A stretch of 64,000 nucleotides of DNA. Origin: Acinetobacter guillouiae CIP 63.46 (GTDB lineage Bacteria > Pseudomonadota > Gammaproteobacteria > Pseudomonadales > Moraxellaceae). The stretch's first letter is position 1. The number at the start of each line of letters is the position of its first letter. Position numbers and translations under genes: made by a program. The notes beneath the pieces are model-generated. The model was given only the letters and a program-made list of their open reading frames with translations. It did not search any database and was not told the DNA's origin. The stretch covers positions 124,001 to 188,000 of the forward strand of contig NZ_KB849287.1 of the NCBI RefSeq assembly GCF_000368145.1. Reading direction: 5' to 3'. Positions 51,901 to 61,229 of this stretch are shown here, piece by piece.

Positions 51901-52786
51901 GGATCGAGCAGAAGACGAAATTCAACAACCCATTGTTGAAATCATTACAGATGTCGTTCCTACTCAATCGCTTGCATGGATCAAAGCCAATTTCCCAATG
52001 GGTACAATTGCAGGAAATTTCCTGCATGAAATTTTTGAGCATATTGATTTTAAAGATACGCATTATTGGCGTTTGGTAATACGTCGTCGCTTTAAAAATG
52101 ATTATTCAAGTTTATGGACGGAGTTACTGGAAAAATATCAGCAAGCGTTTCTCAACGACAATCCGAGTGAGGACATTTCTCAAACGGAACACGCTGTAGA
52201 AGAGACGCTGATTGACTGGATGGCTGAGTGGCTACAGGATGTTTTATCTACTCCGATTCTCAGTCATTTTAAAATGGGGCAACTTGAACCACATGAGCAT
52301 TTAGCTGAGTTTCCATTTTATCTGGCTCTTTCAGATCGAGTTTTGGCAATTAAACGTATACATCAATTGTTTGATGAGCATGCCATTGCAATGCCTGAGT
52401 TTAAAGATGCCAATTCAGCACGTTATTTAAATGGGTCAATTGATTTGGTGTTTTTTGATGGTCAGCAATATCATATTGCCGATTATAAAAGTAATTTTTT
52501 GGGTGTAGATCAGCAAAGTTATTCATTTGAAGCTGTTCAGGACAGCATGTCGCATGCCAGTTATTGGCTACAGGCATCTTTGTATTTGGTGGCATTGCAT
52601 CGTTATTTGAAAATCCAGCTCGAAGATTATCAAATTGATCGTGATCTGGGAGGCGCAACCTATTTGTATTTACGTGGTATGAATGGTCAAAGTGGACAAG
52701 GTTACTACTTCTGGCGACCCACGACGGAATTTATTTTAAGACTTGATGCCATATTGGGCTATTTTACTGAGGATAAATCCAGTTGA
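48998..52786 (+). CDS. recB: Exodeoxyribonuclease V beta subunit (3'-5' helicase and nuclease)
   Basis: Walker A ASAGTGKT at 37-44, motif II LVDEFQDTNQDQ, motif III GDRKQAIYGFRGGD, motif V TIHQSKGLEFKFVFLLGAD and motif VI LWYVALTRASY make the UvrD-like helicase. The C-terminal PD-(D/E)xK nuclease domain shows GSIDLVFFD and HIADYKSN. The length of 1262 aa is normal. It lies between recC and recD. Confidence 0.96.
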   Translation: MTSVNSQLPAAQNGTAKKVSIQPIEDMQFAGLHWIEASAGTGKTYTLSSLMVRIFLEKYLPSQVIATTFTRKAAAELKTRIRLRLQETYRYFDSCRELTEAQVLTKAAQESDPLFSKVLKMFASRIAYACERLKLVIDQLDELFVGTLDSFSQKLLREFAFESGKIERAEITDDAKSYSQQLIHDVLRAWIQKQPQDIVDSLMFAGELHGVDYYVATVEQSLNFASANFIEPKFSNADVQLFQQAIEQLAKIQLDQLLTLQSYYLLDGEFYKFANGTKFRNDRLNRIFAKSLPRIIQTLQQHDYKHYLSSKLSAEKSDFATLIKVIREQQIFKKAAPENVQSDFYQHTLIQQLLSIYAQIEIYENQLLGTNTFLKYYLAKEVKTRLPQVLQQKGETTFAQQIRTLAEALQGEQGQRFATFVHARYPLILVDEFQDTNQDQDDMLAQIWRHPNRVKQGCMIMVGDRKQAIYGFRGGDMLTFLKAHQDVFGKAGHEYNLIFNHRSVKPLVEVVDALFQRQMDFGEQVWYTPVQAGPRPHPDLLDQGHVNPQPLRWIKLEDKNQEAEQVAWKIRELLNQGIQGSLYFIEKSVHRAVDENDIAILSKNHDGLDKAQSALEFLGIRTSRPSKKSVFESQIAGDVGAVLAAILHPYNEAKVKRALLSRLIGFDLKALIALEQHADGLSVYIELFDQIRELWLNQGFLTAWQYLLNQFSVWTKLVEKHSRDNERVVVNLRHLTELLSQHSEDYQGAQNLYHWYLKQLTSPMEREWEMERKLSNEAGVQLMTIHQSKGLEFKFVFLLGADKDFKEINKTLNFSTVEQLNVRTGQNEQQRVVAINDANLLDKKDIEQHNERALAEHHRLWYVALTRASYRVYAMLSDVKEKSTTGLAFWRGQGANTFQHTGTAMQALLTERPPRLEKTKIEVQLPLLAQAFPTQRFYPRGKTSFSALAQHLTRQQIQDALAVSEQKQDRAEDEIQQPIVEIITDVVPTQSLAWIKANFPMGTIAGNFLHEIFEHIDFKDTHYWRLVIRRRFKNDYSSLWTELLEKYQQAFLNDNPSEDISQTEHAVEETLIDWMAEWLQDVLSTPILSHFKMGQLEPHEHLAEFPFYLALSDRVLAIKRIHQLFDEHAIAMPEFKDANSARYLNGSIDLVFFDGQQYHIADYKSNFLGVDQQSYSFEAVQDSMSHASYWLQASLYLVALHRYLKIQLEDYQIDRDLGGATYLYLRGMNGQSGQGYYFWRPTTEFILRLDAILGYFTEDKSS

Positions 52787-52813
52787 ATCGTGTGAATAGT
52801 TGCTTGAACATCT

Positions 52814-54643
52814 TTGCAAACAATAAGTTATTCTGTGGATAACTCTGTTGAAAACCTTGTAGATAACTCTGAGGATAACCGTGTGGAAAATAAACAGGAT
52901 TTAGAAAGCCAAGTCCCGCAATGGATTGAGACATGGAGTAAATACATTTTAGCGCAGTATTCCACAGCTTCAGGATTAGATGAACAGACACTTGAATTAG
53001 TACAAGAAATTTTATTGGCGACCACACAAGGGGATAGCTGTATCTCCGCAAAGGCGCAAAACACCGCTTTATTAAAGCCATTGATTGTAGCGCCTGATAT
53101 TGAACAACATGGTTTAGCTGAAACAGTGGTTGCACCATTTGTGCAACAGCATGGATTGATTTATCTATATCGTTATTGGCAGCTTGAGCGCCGTTTAGCG
53201 ATACAAGTGGCACGGTTAAAACAGCAGAATATTCAACATGTTGATGTTGTTGCATTTGATCAACTTCTTACCGATCTACATCAAAAAGCTGCCTTAACTA
53301 TGGTGGCAGGCAATGCTTTTAATATTATTACCGGTGGACCAGGTACAGGTAAAACCTATACCTTGGCTAGAATCATTGCAGTATTGCAGCAAACCATTCC
53401 TGATATTCGTATTGCAATGGCTGCGCCCACAGGCAAAGCCGCACAGAGAATGGGGGAAGCATTACAAAAATCATTGAGTGATCCAAAACTACACAGTTTT
53501 GGACTGAACCAACATCAATTTAATCCCATGACCTTGCATCGGTTATTAGGCTTGGGAAATCAGCATATTCCTCGTTTTAATCTGCGACAGCCATTGCCTT
53601 ATGATGTGATCGTGGTTGATGAAGCATCAATGCTAGATTTAAATTTAGCCACGATGTTGTTTGAGGCGATTCCTGAACATTGCCGTTTAATTCTTTTGGG
53701 TGATGCCAATCAGTTGGCTTCAGTGGATGTCGGTTCGGTGTTGGCAGATTTACAGAATGTACAATCATTACAGCACAATCGGGTCAATCTACAGACCAGT
53801 CAACGCTTTAAAGATGGTGCCTTAATTGGAAAAATGGCACAGTTTATTCAATCACAGAAAAATCAAAGTATAGACCGTACAGAATTATTGGCGAATTTTG
53901 AGCAAGAAATTGTTGAGGCGAGTGCGCTTAAACCAGTTGAACTCAAAGCAAATATGCAAGATGTGATTCAGCTTGAATATCTGCCTGAAAAGATTTTGCC
54001 AGCAGATCTAACGCAGTATTACCAAAAACTCAGTTTAGGTTTTCAAGCCTATTTTCAAAGTTTAAACAGCTATCTGACGGCCGAAGAGCCTTATCATCAG
54101 ATTGAAGCGGTGACACAAGCGTTTGACCTCTATCGTATTTTAACGGCAGTTCGGCATGGCGCATTGGGATTGAATAGCTTAAACCATGAAATGGAAAAAG
54201 CATTATTTGAATATCTTCCAACATTGGCTCGTTATGGCGACTGGTATGTTGGGCGTCCTGTGATGATGAGCTATAACGATTATCAACTTGGTCTTTCCAA
54301 TGGAGATATCGGAATTTGTCTAAAACATCGCCAGCATGCTGATCAATTTGAAGTCTATTTCCCCAGTTTAGACAAATGGATTGCTGCAACGCGTTTGCCT
54401 AAATCGATGCAAACCGCTTTTGTTTTAACCATTCATAAATCTCAGGGCTCAGAATTCACCCATACCGCCGTGGTTTTGGATGTTGCAGCAACACGCTTGT
54501 TGAGCCAAGAATTGATTTATACCGCCATCACACGGGCCAAATCAGTGGTGAGTTTACTGGTTGATCGACAAGCATTTATCCACGCTTTAGACACTACCAC
54601 AACCAGAATGAGTGGATTGGTTAGCATGATTAACACGGTATAG
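52814..54643 (+). CDS. recD: Exodeoxyribonuclease V alpha subunit (5'-3' helicase)
   Basis: Walker A GGPGTGKT at 174-181, APTGKAAQRM, motif II VVDEASMLD, LGDANQLASVDVGSVLADL, the QRF motif III region, and C-terminal LTIHKSQGSEF and YTAITRAK. 609 aa. No in-frame ATG exists in the N-terminal 160 codons: the candidates are this TTG, a GTG at 52835, or another GTG about 15 codons further on. The first 30 residues repeat VDNS/VENL-type units and are probably unstructured. Confidence 0.93.
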   Translation: MQTISYSVDNSVENLVDNSEDNRVENKQDLESQVPQWIETWSKYILAQYSTASGLDEQTLELVQEILLATTQGDSCISAKAQNTALLKPLIVAPDIEQHGLAETVVAPFVQQHGLIYLYRYWQLERRLAIQVARLKQQNIQHVDVVAFDQLLTDLHQKAALTMVAGNAFNIITGGPGTGKTYTLARIIAVLQQTIPDIRIAMAAPTGKAAQRMGEALQKSLSDPKLHSFGLNQHQFNPMTLHRLLGLGNQHIPRFNLRQPLPYDVIVVDEASMLDLNLATMLFEAIPEHCRLILLGDANQLASVDVGSVLADLQNVQSLQHNRVNLQTSQRFKDGALIGKMAQFIQSQKNQSIDRTELLANFEQEIVEASALKPVELKANMQDVIQLEYLPEKILPADLTQYYQKLSLGFQAYFQSLNSYLTAEEPYHQIEAVTQAFDLYRILTAVRHGALGLNSLNHEMEKALFEYLPTLARYGDWYVGRPVMMSYNDYQLGLSNGDIGICLKHRQHADQFEVYFPSLDKWIAATRLPKSMQTAFVLTIHKSQGSEFTHTAVVLDVAATRLLSQELIYTAITRAKSVVSLLVDRQAFIHALDTTTTRMSGLVSMINTV

Positions 54644-54763
54644 TTATTTTGTAGTTTTTATTGATAATTTATCTCTATGTACGAAATTGCTTACATGAAT
54701 TCGAGAGATTTGCGCATAGAGCTTCTTGTTACTTTTTGAGATGATGAAGCCATAAAGAACTCA

Positions 54764-54901
54764 GCAAGGATCGTTGAGTAAAATCGCAAAATAATAACAA
54801 TTTAAAGTCGTGAGACTGCGAACTTACATGAAAGTAAGTGATAAGAGGAAACTTACAGCCGCTAAGCCTTGTAGTTTTGGGAGAGACTACAGGGCTTTTT
54901 T
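54764..54901 (+). ncRNA. Candidate small RNA, module A
   Basis: A predicted transcript of about 138 nt. A possible promoter (TTGTTA at 54725-54730, 19 bases, CATAAA at 54750-54756 region) precedes it. Internal hairpins ACTTAC/GTAAGT (54821-54839) and TAAG/CTTA with GGAAA in the loop follow, then a terminator with stem AGCCTTGTAGT/ACTACAGGGCT (one G-U) and six T ending at 54901. The start is inferred. No known RNA family is recognised. Confidence 0.45.
54864..54901 (+). terminator. Intrinsic terminator of module A
   Basis: An eleven-pair stem, AGCCTTGTAGT with ACTACAGGGCT, one wobble, and then six T. No protein gene lies upstream within 200 bases, which is why an sRNA is proposed. Confidence 0.9.
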
Positions 54902-55066
54902 ATTGAAATTAAATTCTGAATTTTTTACTTCAAAGAGAATCAAATTATTTAAATTTAGTAGGTTTTTTAAAACGCTACAGCCATTGCCTCTATGTACGTT
55001 ATTTCTCACATAATCTTGCGGTAAATGCGACTTCTGTTCAATGTCTGTCACAGGCATAATAAGTCA

Positions 55067-55235
55067 CATAAGGACATAATTAGTCACATGGTTGTGAAAT
55101 AAGTGTCATGTACAAAAACAAAAACTGCTTAGGGTACAAGCAAATACTATAAATAAGATAAGCACAATAACTAAACAAGAAACTACAGCGCAAAGGAAAA
55201 GCCCTAAGATTAATCTTAGGGCTTTTTCATATTTT
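55067..55235 (+). ncRNA. Candidate small RNA, module B
   Basis: Module B starts with the same CTCTATGTACG (54988-54998) and matches module A loosely for about 90 bases. Its CATAAT (55055-55060) lies where module A has CATAAA. The predicted RNA of about 168 nt carries GAAACTACAGC (compare GAAACTTACAGC in A) shortly before a strong hairpin terminator. No RNA family is recognised. Confidence 0.4.
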
Positions 55236-55236
55236 A
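55199..55236. terminator. Bidirectional terminator, perfect palindrome
   Basis: The stem AGCCCTAAGATT/AATCTTAGGGCT is a perfect palindrome with A-run before and T-run after. It can end module B on the plus strand and the hydrolase gene on the minus strand. Confidence 0.92.
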
Positions 55237-55277
55237 TCTGTTGCGTTTAAACCAAAACCGCTGTTTAAACCGATAAT

Positions 55278-56576
55278 TTAAACCAATTCGGTTTCTGTTC
55301 GATCTGTGCCAAATAATGCTCGACGTTGTGTTTTAGGGATCTTAGGACACTGGCTAGAAATTTGATAAAGCGTTTGCGCCAGAGCAGGAATATGTGTTCC
55401 AACTACAGCTTTGCCTGTATTTAAAATACTGACGCTAATATCACGCTCTGGATCAGCCCAGCAGAGAATGTTGGAAAAGCCTAAATGCCCAAAAGCTTGG
55501 CCCGTCATTGGCCCAAATATACCCACTGGGTTACTGCCGAGCATAGGCCCTAAGGCATAGCGCATTGGTGCAAGCAAGGTTCGGTCGATGTTGGTGGTTG
55601 AGGTAGGCAAAGTTGCACGAAATACCGTTTCAGGACTCATGATTTGCTTGCCATTATATTGACCGCCATTCAATAACATCTCAAAGAAGCGATTGGCTTG
55701 TTCAGCACTGGTGTAAATATTGCCCGCAGGGCATACCGTATCCATAAAACGTGGATCATTGGTCACATCGACAGCAAGTTGTAAGCCACCACCGAGCACA
55801 TGATTTAAATATAAGTCTGTACCGAGTTTAGGGTGTACACCAGTCGGGTAATTTAAAGCAACTTGATCTCTATATTCTGGTTTTAAGCCATAGTTAAAAA
55901 ACTGCATATCCATCGGTTTTTCAATATGTTCATGTAAAAACTGACGAATATCTTGTCCTGTTACCCGCTCAATCAATTCACCTAAAATATAGCCCGCAGT
56001 AACAGCGTGATAAGCCAAATGTGTACCAGCAGGTGAAATGGGTTGTGCAGCGTAGAGATGTTGTAAAATTTGATCTTTGTCAAAAAGCAGTTCTGGTGTG
56101 ACTTCCATTTCTATCCGTGGAATTCCACCACGGTGAGACAATAAATGGAAAATTGTGGCACGGCGCTTGCCATTTTGTGCATATTCAGGAATGTAATAAC
56201 TGATCGGATCTAATAGATTGATTGCACCTGTTTCATCTAACATGTGAATCAACATTGCTGTAATTATTTTTGATGCTGAAAATAAGCAAATCGGGGTGTC
56301 TGGATTGGCAAGTACTGCATCTGAAGCCAGACCATCGGCAGAATTACCAGACGCATAACCCAGACTACGATTGAGAATAATCTCGCCTTTGCGTCTTAAG
56401 CACATGGTGATCAGGGGATGGTTGCCTGTTTGATACAGGTTTTCAATACTTTGCCAAATCTTTTCAATTTGTTGTTGGGTCATCCCTCCCAGTTCTGGAG
56501 AAACTTCATTTTTGCGCTGCGTGATACTGCTTAAGTCCTTGGGTACATAGCAGGTATTGGTTGAAAACAATTTCAC
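55278..56576 (-). CDS. Serine hydrolase of the beta-lactamase / esterase (class C-like) family
   Basis: A 432-aa penicillin-binding-fold hydrolase. The SxxK nucleophile is in FSASKIITAM (about residues 98-107), a Tyr-based YHAVTAGYILGELIERVTG follows, and GHLGFSNILCWADPERDISVSIL holds the third motif. No signal peptide, so more likely an EstB-like esterase than a periplasmic beta-lactamase. The start is a GTG without a clear ribosome binding site; Met32 (start 56483), which has GGGAGG right before it, is an alternative. Confidence 0.85.
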   Translation of the reverse strand: MKLFSTNTCYVPKDLSSITQRKNEVSPELGGMTQQQIEKIWQSIENLYQTGNHPLITMCLRRKGEIILNRSLGYASGNSADGLASDAVLANPDTPICLFSASKIITAMLIHMLDETGAINLLDPISYYIPEYAQNGKRRATIFHLLSHRGGIPRIEMEVTPELLFDKDQILQHLYAAQPISPAGTHLAYHAVTAGYILGELIERVTGQDIRQFLHEHIEKPMDMQFFNYGLKPEYRDQVALNYPTGVHPKLGTDLYLNHVLGGGLQLAVDVTNDPRFMDTVCPAGNIYTSAEQANRFFEMLLNGGQYNGKQIMSPETVFRATLPTSTTNIDRTLLAPMRYALGPMLGSNPVGIFGPMTGQAFGHLGFSNILCWADPERDISVSILNTGKAVVGTHIPALAQTLYQISSQCPKIPKTQRRALFGTDRTETELV

Positions 56577-56719
56577 AATCTTTTTCCATGATTATTTTTA
56601 TTCCACGGCAGTGTGAACTGAGTTGAGCATGATGTCAGTGTCCCAATTGCCATGCGATTTGTAAAAAAAATGCAATAGTTTTGTAATTAAGCCTTATGGC
56701 GTATGGTTGTACGATATTT

Positions 56720-56748
56720 TTGCAATCTCACCCCACTTCCTTTAAAAT
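56720..56748 (+). promoter_or_regulatory. Sigma-70 promoter of rpsO
   Basis: TTGCAA (56720-56725) and TAAAAT (56743-56748) with exactly 17 bases between. The start site should be near 56755, giving a leader of about 90 bases that contains the inverted repeat AAATTGATT/AATCAATTT, a candidate S15 autoregulation element. Confidence 0.75.
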
Positions 56749-56845
56749 AGGCGACTGCTGTAGTGATGCACGGCAGTTAAATTGATTTTGAAGAATCAAT
56801 TTGATTTGTATCAAATATTTAAATTAAGCATCTCGGAGAAATCGA

Positions 56846-57115
56846 ATGGCTTTAACAAACGCAGATCGCGCAGAGATCGTTGCAAAATTCGCTCGTGCTG
56901 AAAATGACACTGGTTCACCTGAAGTACAAGTTGCTTTATTGACTGCTCAAATCAATGATTTGCAAGGTCACTTTAAAGAACACAAACACGACCATCATAG
57001 CCGTCGTGGTTTGATCCGTATGGTTAACCAACGTCGTAAGCTTCTTGACTATCTTAAAGGTAAAGATGCTACTCGTTACAGCGATTTGATTGCTGCTTTA
57101 GGTTTACGTCGTTAA
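56846..57115 (+). CDS. rpsO: 30S ribosomal protein S15
   Basis: An 89-aa ribosomal protein that binds the central domain of 16S r[37 protein letters not shown] and [13 protein letters not shown] are the standard S15 motifs. CGGAGA precedes the ATG at a good distance. It is followed by pnp as in most gammaproteobacteria. Confidence 0.98.
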   Translation: MALTNADRAEIVAKFARAENDTGSPEVQVALLTAQINDLQGHFKEHKHDHHSRRGLIRMVNQRRKLLDYLKGKDATRYSDLIAALGLRR

Positions 57116-57180
57116 TTCGATTTAAACTTTTATTTTCGGATTATTGCATGCTGAATGCTGTACTGATGAAAACTAAAGTC

Positions 57181-57228
57181 TATCCAGTATTTACTGGATA
57201 AAAGGGAAGGGGCGAATATTCGCTCCTT
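57181..57228 (+). promoter_or_regulatory. Two hairpins between rpsO and pnp
   Basis: TATCCAGTA-TT-TACTGGATA (57181-57200) and AAGGGGCGAAT/ATTCGCTCCTT (57207-57228, one G-U). The second has only a weak T-run, so partial termination is possible. In E. coli the pnp leader hairpin is cut by RNase III and underlies PNPase autoregulation; the same role is inferred here. Confidence 0.6.
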
Positions 57229-57364
57229 CTTCGTGTTTAAAATTAGTCTAACTAAAGATTTATTGTCTAGTGAGGTCGGCTTCTAAGCTTTGTCATTTAT
57301 GCGGTTGATGTGAATGCCAAACCTTAGGGGTCTCCACTAGAATAAAATTAGGAAACAAAAATAC

Positions 57365-59458
57365 ATGTCAATGTTTAATGTTATTCGTAAAGAATTTCAA
57401 TATGGTCAACATCAAGTTGTACTAGAAACAGGTCGTGTTGCTCGTCAAGCAAACACGGTTCTAATTACAATGGGTGGCGTAACAGTACTGGTTGCTGTTG
57501 TTGCACAACCTACTGCTAAAGCGGGTCAAGACTTCTTCCCACTTACAGTTAACTATCAAGAAAAACAATATGCTGCGGGTCGTATCCCAGGTGGTTATGG
57601 TAAGCGTGAAGGCCGTGCTTCAGAAGCAGAAACTTTAATTTCTCGTTTAATTGACCGTCCAATTCGTCCGTTGTTCCCAGAAGGGTATTACAACGAGATC
57701 CAAGTTACTGCGACAGTTGTGTCTTCAGACAAAACTATGGACGCTGACATTGCTGCAATGTTAGGTACGTCTGCTGCACTTGCAATTGCTGGTACACCTT
57801 TCCGTGGTCCAATCGGTGGTGCACGTGTTGGTTTGATCAATGGCGAATATGTTCTTAACCCAAATTTAGAACAACTTGCTCAATCTGACCTTGACCTTGT
57901 CGTTGCAGGTACAGAATCTGCAGTATTGATGGTTGAATCTGAAGCAAAAGAACTTTCAGAAGACCAAATGTTAGGCGCTGTGCTTTTCGGTCATGACGAA
58001 ATGCAAATTGCAATCCAAGCGATTAAAGAGTTTGCTGCTGCCGCTGGTGCAACAGAATCAACTTGGACTGCTCCAGTTAAAAACGAAGATCTTCGTACAA
58101 AATTAAAAGACGCATTTGAAGCTAAAATCTCTGAAGCGTATACCATTGCTGTTAAGCATGACCGTTATGCTGCTTTAGATGCACTTCAAGCTGAAGCAAC
58201 TGCTCAATTCGTTCCTGAAAATGACGAAGCTGGCATTGCAGATGACTTAAACGAATTATTCGAAGATCTTAAATACCGTACTGTACGTGACAACATCCTT
58301 TCAGGAAAACCACGTATCGATGGTCGTGATACTAAAACTGTTCGTGGATTAGACGTACAAGTGGGTGTGTTAGATCGTGCTCATGGTTCATCATTATTTA
58401 CACGTGGTGAAACTCAGGCGTTGGTTACAACGACTTTGGGTAATACTCGTGATGCGTTGATGGTTGATACCTTGTCTGGTACAAAAACTGACAACTTCAT
58501 GTTGCATTACAACTTCCCTGCATATTCTGTAGGTGAAACAGGTCGTGAATCTGGTCCTAAGCGTCGTGAAATTGGTCATGGTCGTTTAGCACGTCGTGGT
58601 GTACAAGCTGTTCTTCCACCAGCTGATCGCTTCCCGTATGTGATTCGTATTGTATCTGACATTACTGAATCAAATGGTTCATCTTCAATGGCTTCTGTAT
58701 GTGGTGCTTCATTATCACTTATGGATGCAGGTGTTCCTCTTAAAGCGCCAGTTGCGGGTATCGCAATGGGTCTAGTAAAAGAAGGCGAGCGTTTTGCTGT
58801 TCTTTCTGACATCTTAGGTGATGAAGATCACTTAGGTGATATGGACTTTAAAGTTGCTGGTTCTGCAAATGGTATTACTGCGCTTCAAATGGATATCAAA
58901 ATCGAAGGTATCACAGAAGAAATTATGGAAGTTGCGTTGAATCAAGCCTATGCAGGTCGTATGCATATTCTGAATGCAATGAACCAAGTGATTTCACGTG
59001 CACGTCCTGAAATTTCTATGCATGCGCCAACATTCCAAGTGATCAACATCAATCCTGATAAGATCCGTGATGTGATTGGTAAAGGTGGTGCGACAATCCG
59101 TCAAATCACAGAAGAAACAAAAGCAGCGATTGATATCGAAGATAACGGTACTGTACGTGTATTTGGTGAAACGAAAGCGGCTGCTCAAGCTGCGATTGCA
59201 AAAATCCAAGCGCTTACTGCTGAAGTTGAACCAGGTAAAATCTATGCTGGTCGCGTGATTCGTATCGTTGAATTTGGTGCGTTTGTAAATATCATGCCAG
59301 GTACAGATGGTTTACTTCACATCTCGCAAATTTCAAACGAACGCGTTGCAAACGTGACTGATATCTTGGCTGAAGGTCAAGACGTTAAAGTTCAAGTTGC
59401 TGACGTAGACAACCGTGGTCGTATTAAATTAACCATGAAAGATGTAGACCAAGCATAA
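57365..59458 (+). CDS. pnp: Polyribonucleotide nucleotidyltransferase (PNPase)
   Basis: A 3'-5' phosphorolytic exoribonuclease of the degradosome. Two RNase PH domains (about 10-230 and 310-540) with [19 protein letters not shown] and [10 protein letters not shown], then KH ([20 protein letters not shown], about 558-577) and S1 ([24 protein letters not shown]) domains. 697 aa. Forms the rpsO-pnp operon and ends at a terminator. Confidence 0.98.
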   Translation: MSMFNVIRKEFQYGQHQVVLETGRVARQANTVLITMGGVTVLVAVVAQPTAKAGQDFFPLTVNYQEKQYAAGRIPGGYGKREGRASEAETLISRLIDRPIRPLFPEGYYNEIQVTATVVSSDKTMDADIAAMLGTSAALAIAGTPFRGPIGGARVGLINGEYVLNPNLEQLAQSDLDLVVAGTESAVLMVESEAKELSEDQMLGAVLFGHDEMQIAIQAIKEFAAAAGATESTWTAPVKNEDLRTKLKDAFEAKISEAYTIAVKHDRYAALDALQAEATAQFVPENDEAGIADDLNELFEDLKYRTVRDNILSGKPRIDGRDTKTVRGLDVQVGVLDRAHGSSLFTRGETQALVTTTLGNTRDALMVDTLSGTKTDNFMLHYNFPAYSVGETGRESGPKRREIGHGRLARRGVQAVLPPADRFPYVIRIVSDITESNGSSSMASVCGASLSLMDAGVPLKAPVAGIAMGLVKEGERFAVLSDILGDEDHLGDMDFKVAGSANGITALQMDIKIEGITEEIMEVALNQAYAGRMHILNAMNQVISRARPEISMHAPTFQVININPDKIRDVIGKGGATIRQITEETKAAIDIEDNGTVRVFGETKAAAQAAIAKIQALTAEVEPGKIYAGRVIRIVEFGAFVNIMPGTDGLLHISQISNERVANVTDILAEGQDVKVQVADVDNRGRIKLTMKDVDQA

Positions 59459-59514
59459 TATTTGCAAGGTTTAAATCCTTTAGGGTTTGATTAAAATTTA
59501 ATACAGAAAAGACT

Positions 59515-59564
59515 GCCTTGTGCTTCGCCAAAGTTACAACTTTGGCTTGCTCAGGGCTTTTTTT
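59515..59564 (+). terminator. Intrinsic terminator after pnp
   Basis: The inner stem GCCAAAGT-TACA-ACTTTGGC is perfect, an imperfect outer stem GCCTTGTGC/GCTCAGGGC extends it, and seven T follow. Confidence 0.85.
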
Positions 59565-59606
59565 ATGGCATGATGCATAACAATAAAGACCAAAAATATC
59601 GTGAAT

Positions 59607-60830
59607 ATGCAAAGCTTTTATTTTTTTCAACACACAGATGAACCTTATACCTGTATACAAAAAGAACCTGTTTTTAATGCAGAGCAGCAATTTGTCTGGG
59701 TGGATTGTACCCGTGAAGATGTGGTCAATCGTGCTGAGCTATGGCAAAAAGAAATCTATAATGCGACCGAAATTCATCTCAATGAATACCATATTCGAGA
59801 TATTTTAAATATCGAACATCCATGCGCATTTGATGCAATGGAAGATTATGATTTATTGATTTTTCGTAAATTAATTACCCCAGATGATCAAATCGATAGT
59901 GGCGAAGATGCCCTTGAACAGCATGATCGTGTTTTTGGTTTGGCGTCCTCGCCAGTCAGTTTTATTATTACTTCACAAGCTTTAATCACCATTCATGAAA
60001 AGGGCAACCATGCCTTTGAAAGTTATCTTGCACGTATTTTCAATATCATGAATAAGAGTTTAGAAGAACAAAATAAACCACGTAAATTACCGACTACGCC
60101 TTTAGATTTAGCACTACGCTTGTTGAATAGTATGATTGATGGCTATTTGGATTTACGTAATCCTCTGTCTCGTCGGGTTGAATTCTGGCAACAAGAACTT
60201 TTGCAAGGCAATCGCCGCTTTACCAAGTGGCATCAACTGTTTCAGGAAAATCTGGTTTTTCAACAAATTGAAAATTTGTGCGAAGAACAAATAGATTCCC
60301 TACAGGAACTTCGAGATGAAATTGTTGAAAACTATGCACATTTAAAAGGTAAAAAGCGCACTGAAAAGCAAGATATTATGTTGGTTCGCGTGGATGATCT
60401 GGTTAGCCATGTTGAGCGTATTCAAAAATATACGGTACGCTTAAGTACCGCAATTCAAACTGCAATAGATTTACATTTTTCTGCAATCGCCAATCAAACC
60501 AATGAGAATATGCGAATTCTTGCGATTATTACTGCAGTGTTTGCGCCATTGACCTTATTAACAGGGGTATATGGAATGAATTTTGAGTTCATTCCAGGTC
60601 TACGTAGCCCGATAGGTTTCTGGGTGATGCTGGGTGTGATGTTGGGCTGTACGATTGGGCTGTTAATCTATTTTTACCGCCGTCATTTGGTTGGACGTGG
60701 TGAAAGAAGTGTGATTGATATGTTGGCACAACAACATAAAAATCAGCACGTCAATTTACTCTGGTTTTTAGATTATGAACCGATCAAACAAACCATGAAA
60801 GAAGTCGAAAAAATCACAAAACTGAAATAA
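59607..60830 (+). CDS. CorA-family divalent cation transporter
   Basis: A long cytoplasmic N-terminal part is followed by the CorA signature GMN (GVYGMNFEFIPG) and two C-terminal membrane helices (ILAIITAVFAPLTLLTGVYGMN, GFWVMLGVMLGCTIGLLIYFY). It would move Mg2+ or another divalent ion. The length of about 407 aa exceeds E. coli CorA (316 aa). A GTG two codons earlier (59601) is an alternative start; neither start has a strong ribosome binding site. Confidence 0.87.
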   Translation: MQSFYFFQHTDEPYTCIQKEPVFNAEQQFVWVDCTREDVVNRAELWQKEIYNATEIHLNEYHIRDILNIEHPCAFDAMEDYDLLIFRKLITPDDQIDSGEDALEQHDRVFGLASSPVSFIITSQALITIHEKGNHAFESYLARIFNIMNKSLEEQNKPRKLPTTPLDLALRLLNSMIDGYLDLRNPLSRRVEFWQQELLQGNRRFTKWHQLFQENLVFQQIENLCEEQIDSLQELRDEIVENYAHLKGKKRTEKQDIMLVRVDDLVSHVERIQKYTVRLSTAIQTAIDLHFSAIANQTNENMRILAIITAVFAPLTLLTGVYGMNFEFIPGLRSPIGFWVMLGVMLGCTIGLLIYFYRRHLVGRGERSVIDMLAQQHKNQHVNLLWFLDYEPIKQTMKEVEKITKLK

Positions 60831-60837
60831 TTAAGCA

Positions 60838-61107
60838 TTATTCTAGTTGAGGATTTATCTGAGCTGTCTTTTGTAAAATTAAGTAGAGTTGATCTTTTAA
60901 TCTTAATTTTTTCCGCTTGAGCTGCTCAATATTTTCATGAATATGATTGAGTGGATCAAGCTCAAGGTGACTGATTTCACGATCAAGTTCATCATGGTCA
61001 ATCAAAAGTTTAGCAAAATGCGGATCTTCTTGTTTTAAACTACACATGAGATCGCGGTGTTCTGGGAACATGTGTTTCAACTTTTTATTCATTACTTTCG
61101 AATTCAT
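60838..61107 (-). CDS. YdcH/DUF465-family small protein
   Basis: An 89-aa charged helical protein. MFPEHRDLMCSLKQEDPHFAKLLIDHDELDREI and LKRKKLRLKDQLYLIL match the DUF465 (YdcH-like) pattern. Function unknown in the family. An internal Met (start 61092) is an alternative start. It faces the CorA gene at its 3' end. Confidence 0.85.
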   Translation of the reverse strand: MNSKVMNKKLKHMFPEHRDLMCSLKQEDPHFAKLLIDHDELDREISHLELDPLNHIHENIEQLKRKKLRLKDQLYLILQKTAQINPQLE

Positions 61108-61229
61108 CAGAGCTCATTAACCTCTTTGTCAGAAAATTCTAAACGAAAAAACAAAAACGGAGAGACAAGTTCTCCATCATGACAGGTTAAATATTAACCT
61201 GTCACTAGGCATTAACATTTTGAAATGAA

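Larger units (their letters stand above)
54644..55277 (+). other. Noncoding region with two similar terminator-capped modules
   Basis: 634 bases between recD and a convergent hydrolase gene, with no credible protein gene. Two related modules, at 54673-54901 and 54988-55235, each begin with CTCTATGTACG and end in an intrinsic terminator; both are listed separately. Confidence 0.6.

Noticed and set aside
54810-55013. 67-codon open frame over the sRNA region
   Set aside because: It runs through the module A terminator and has low-complexity basic sequence without homology cues.
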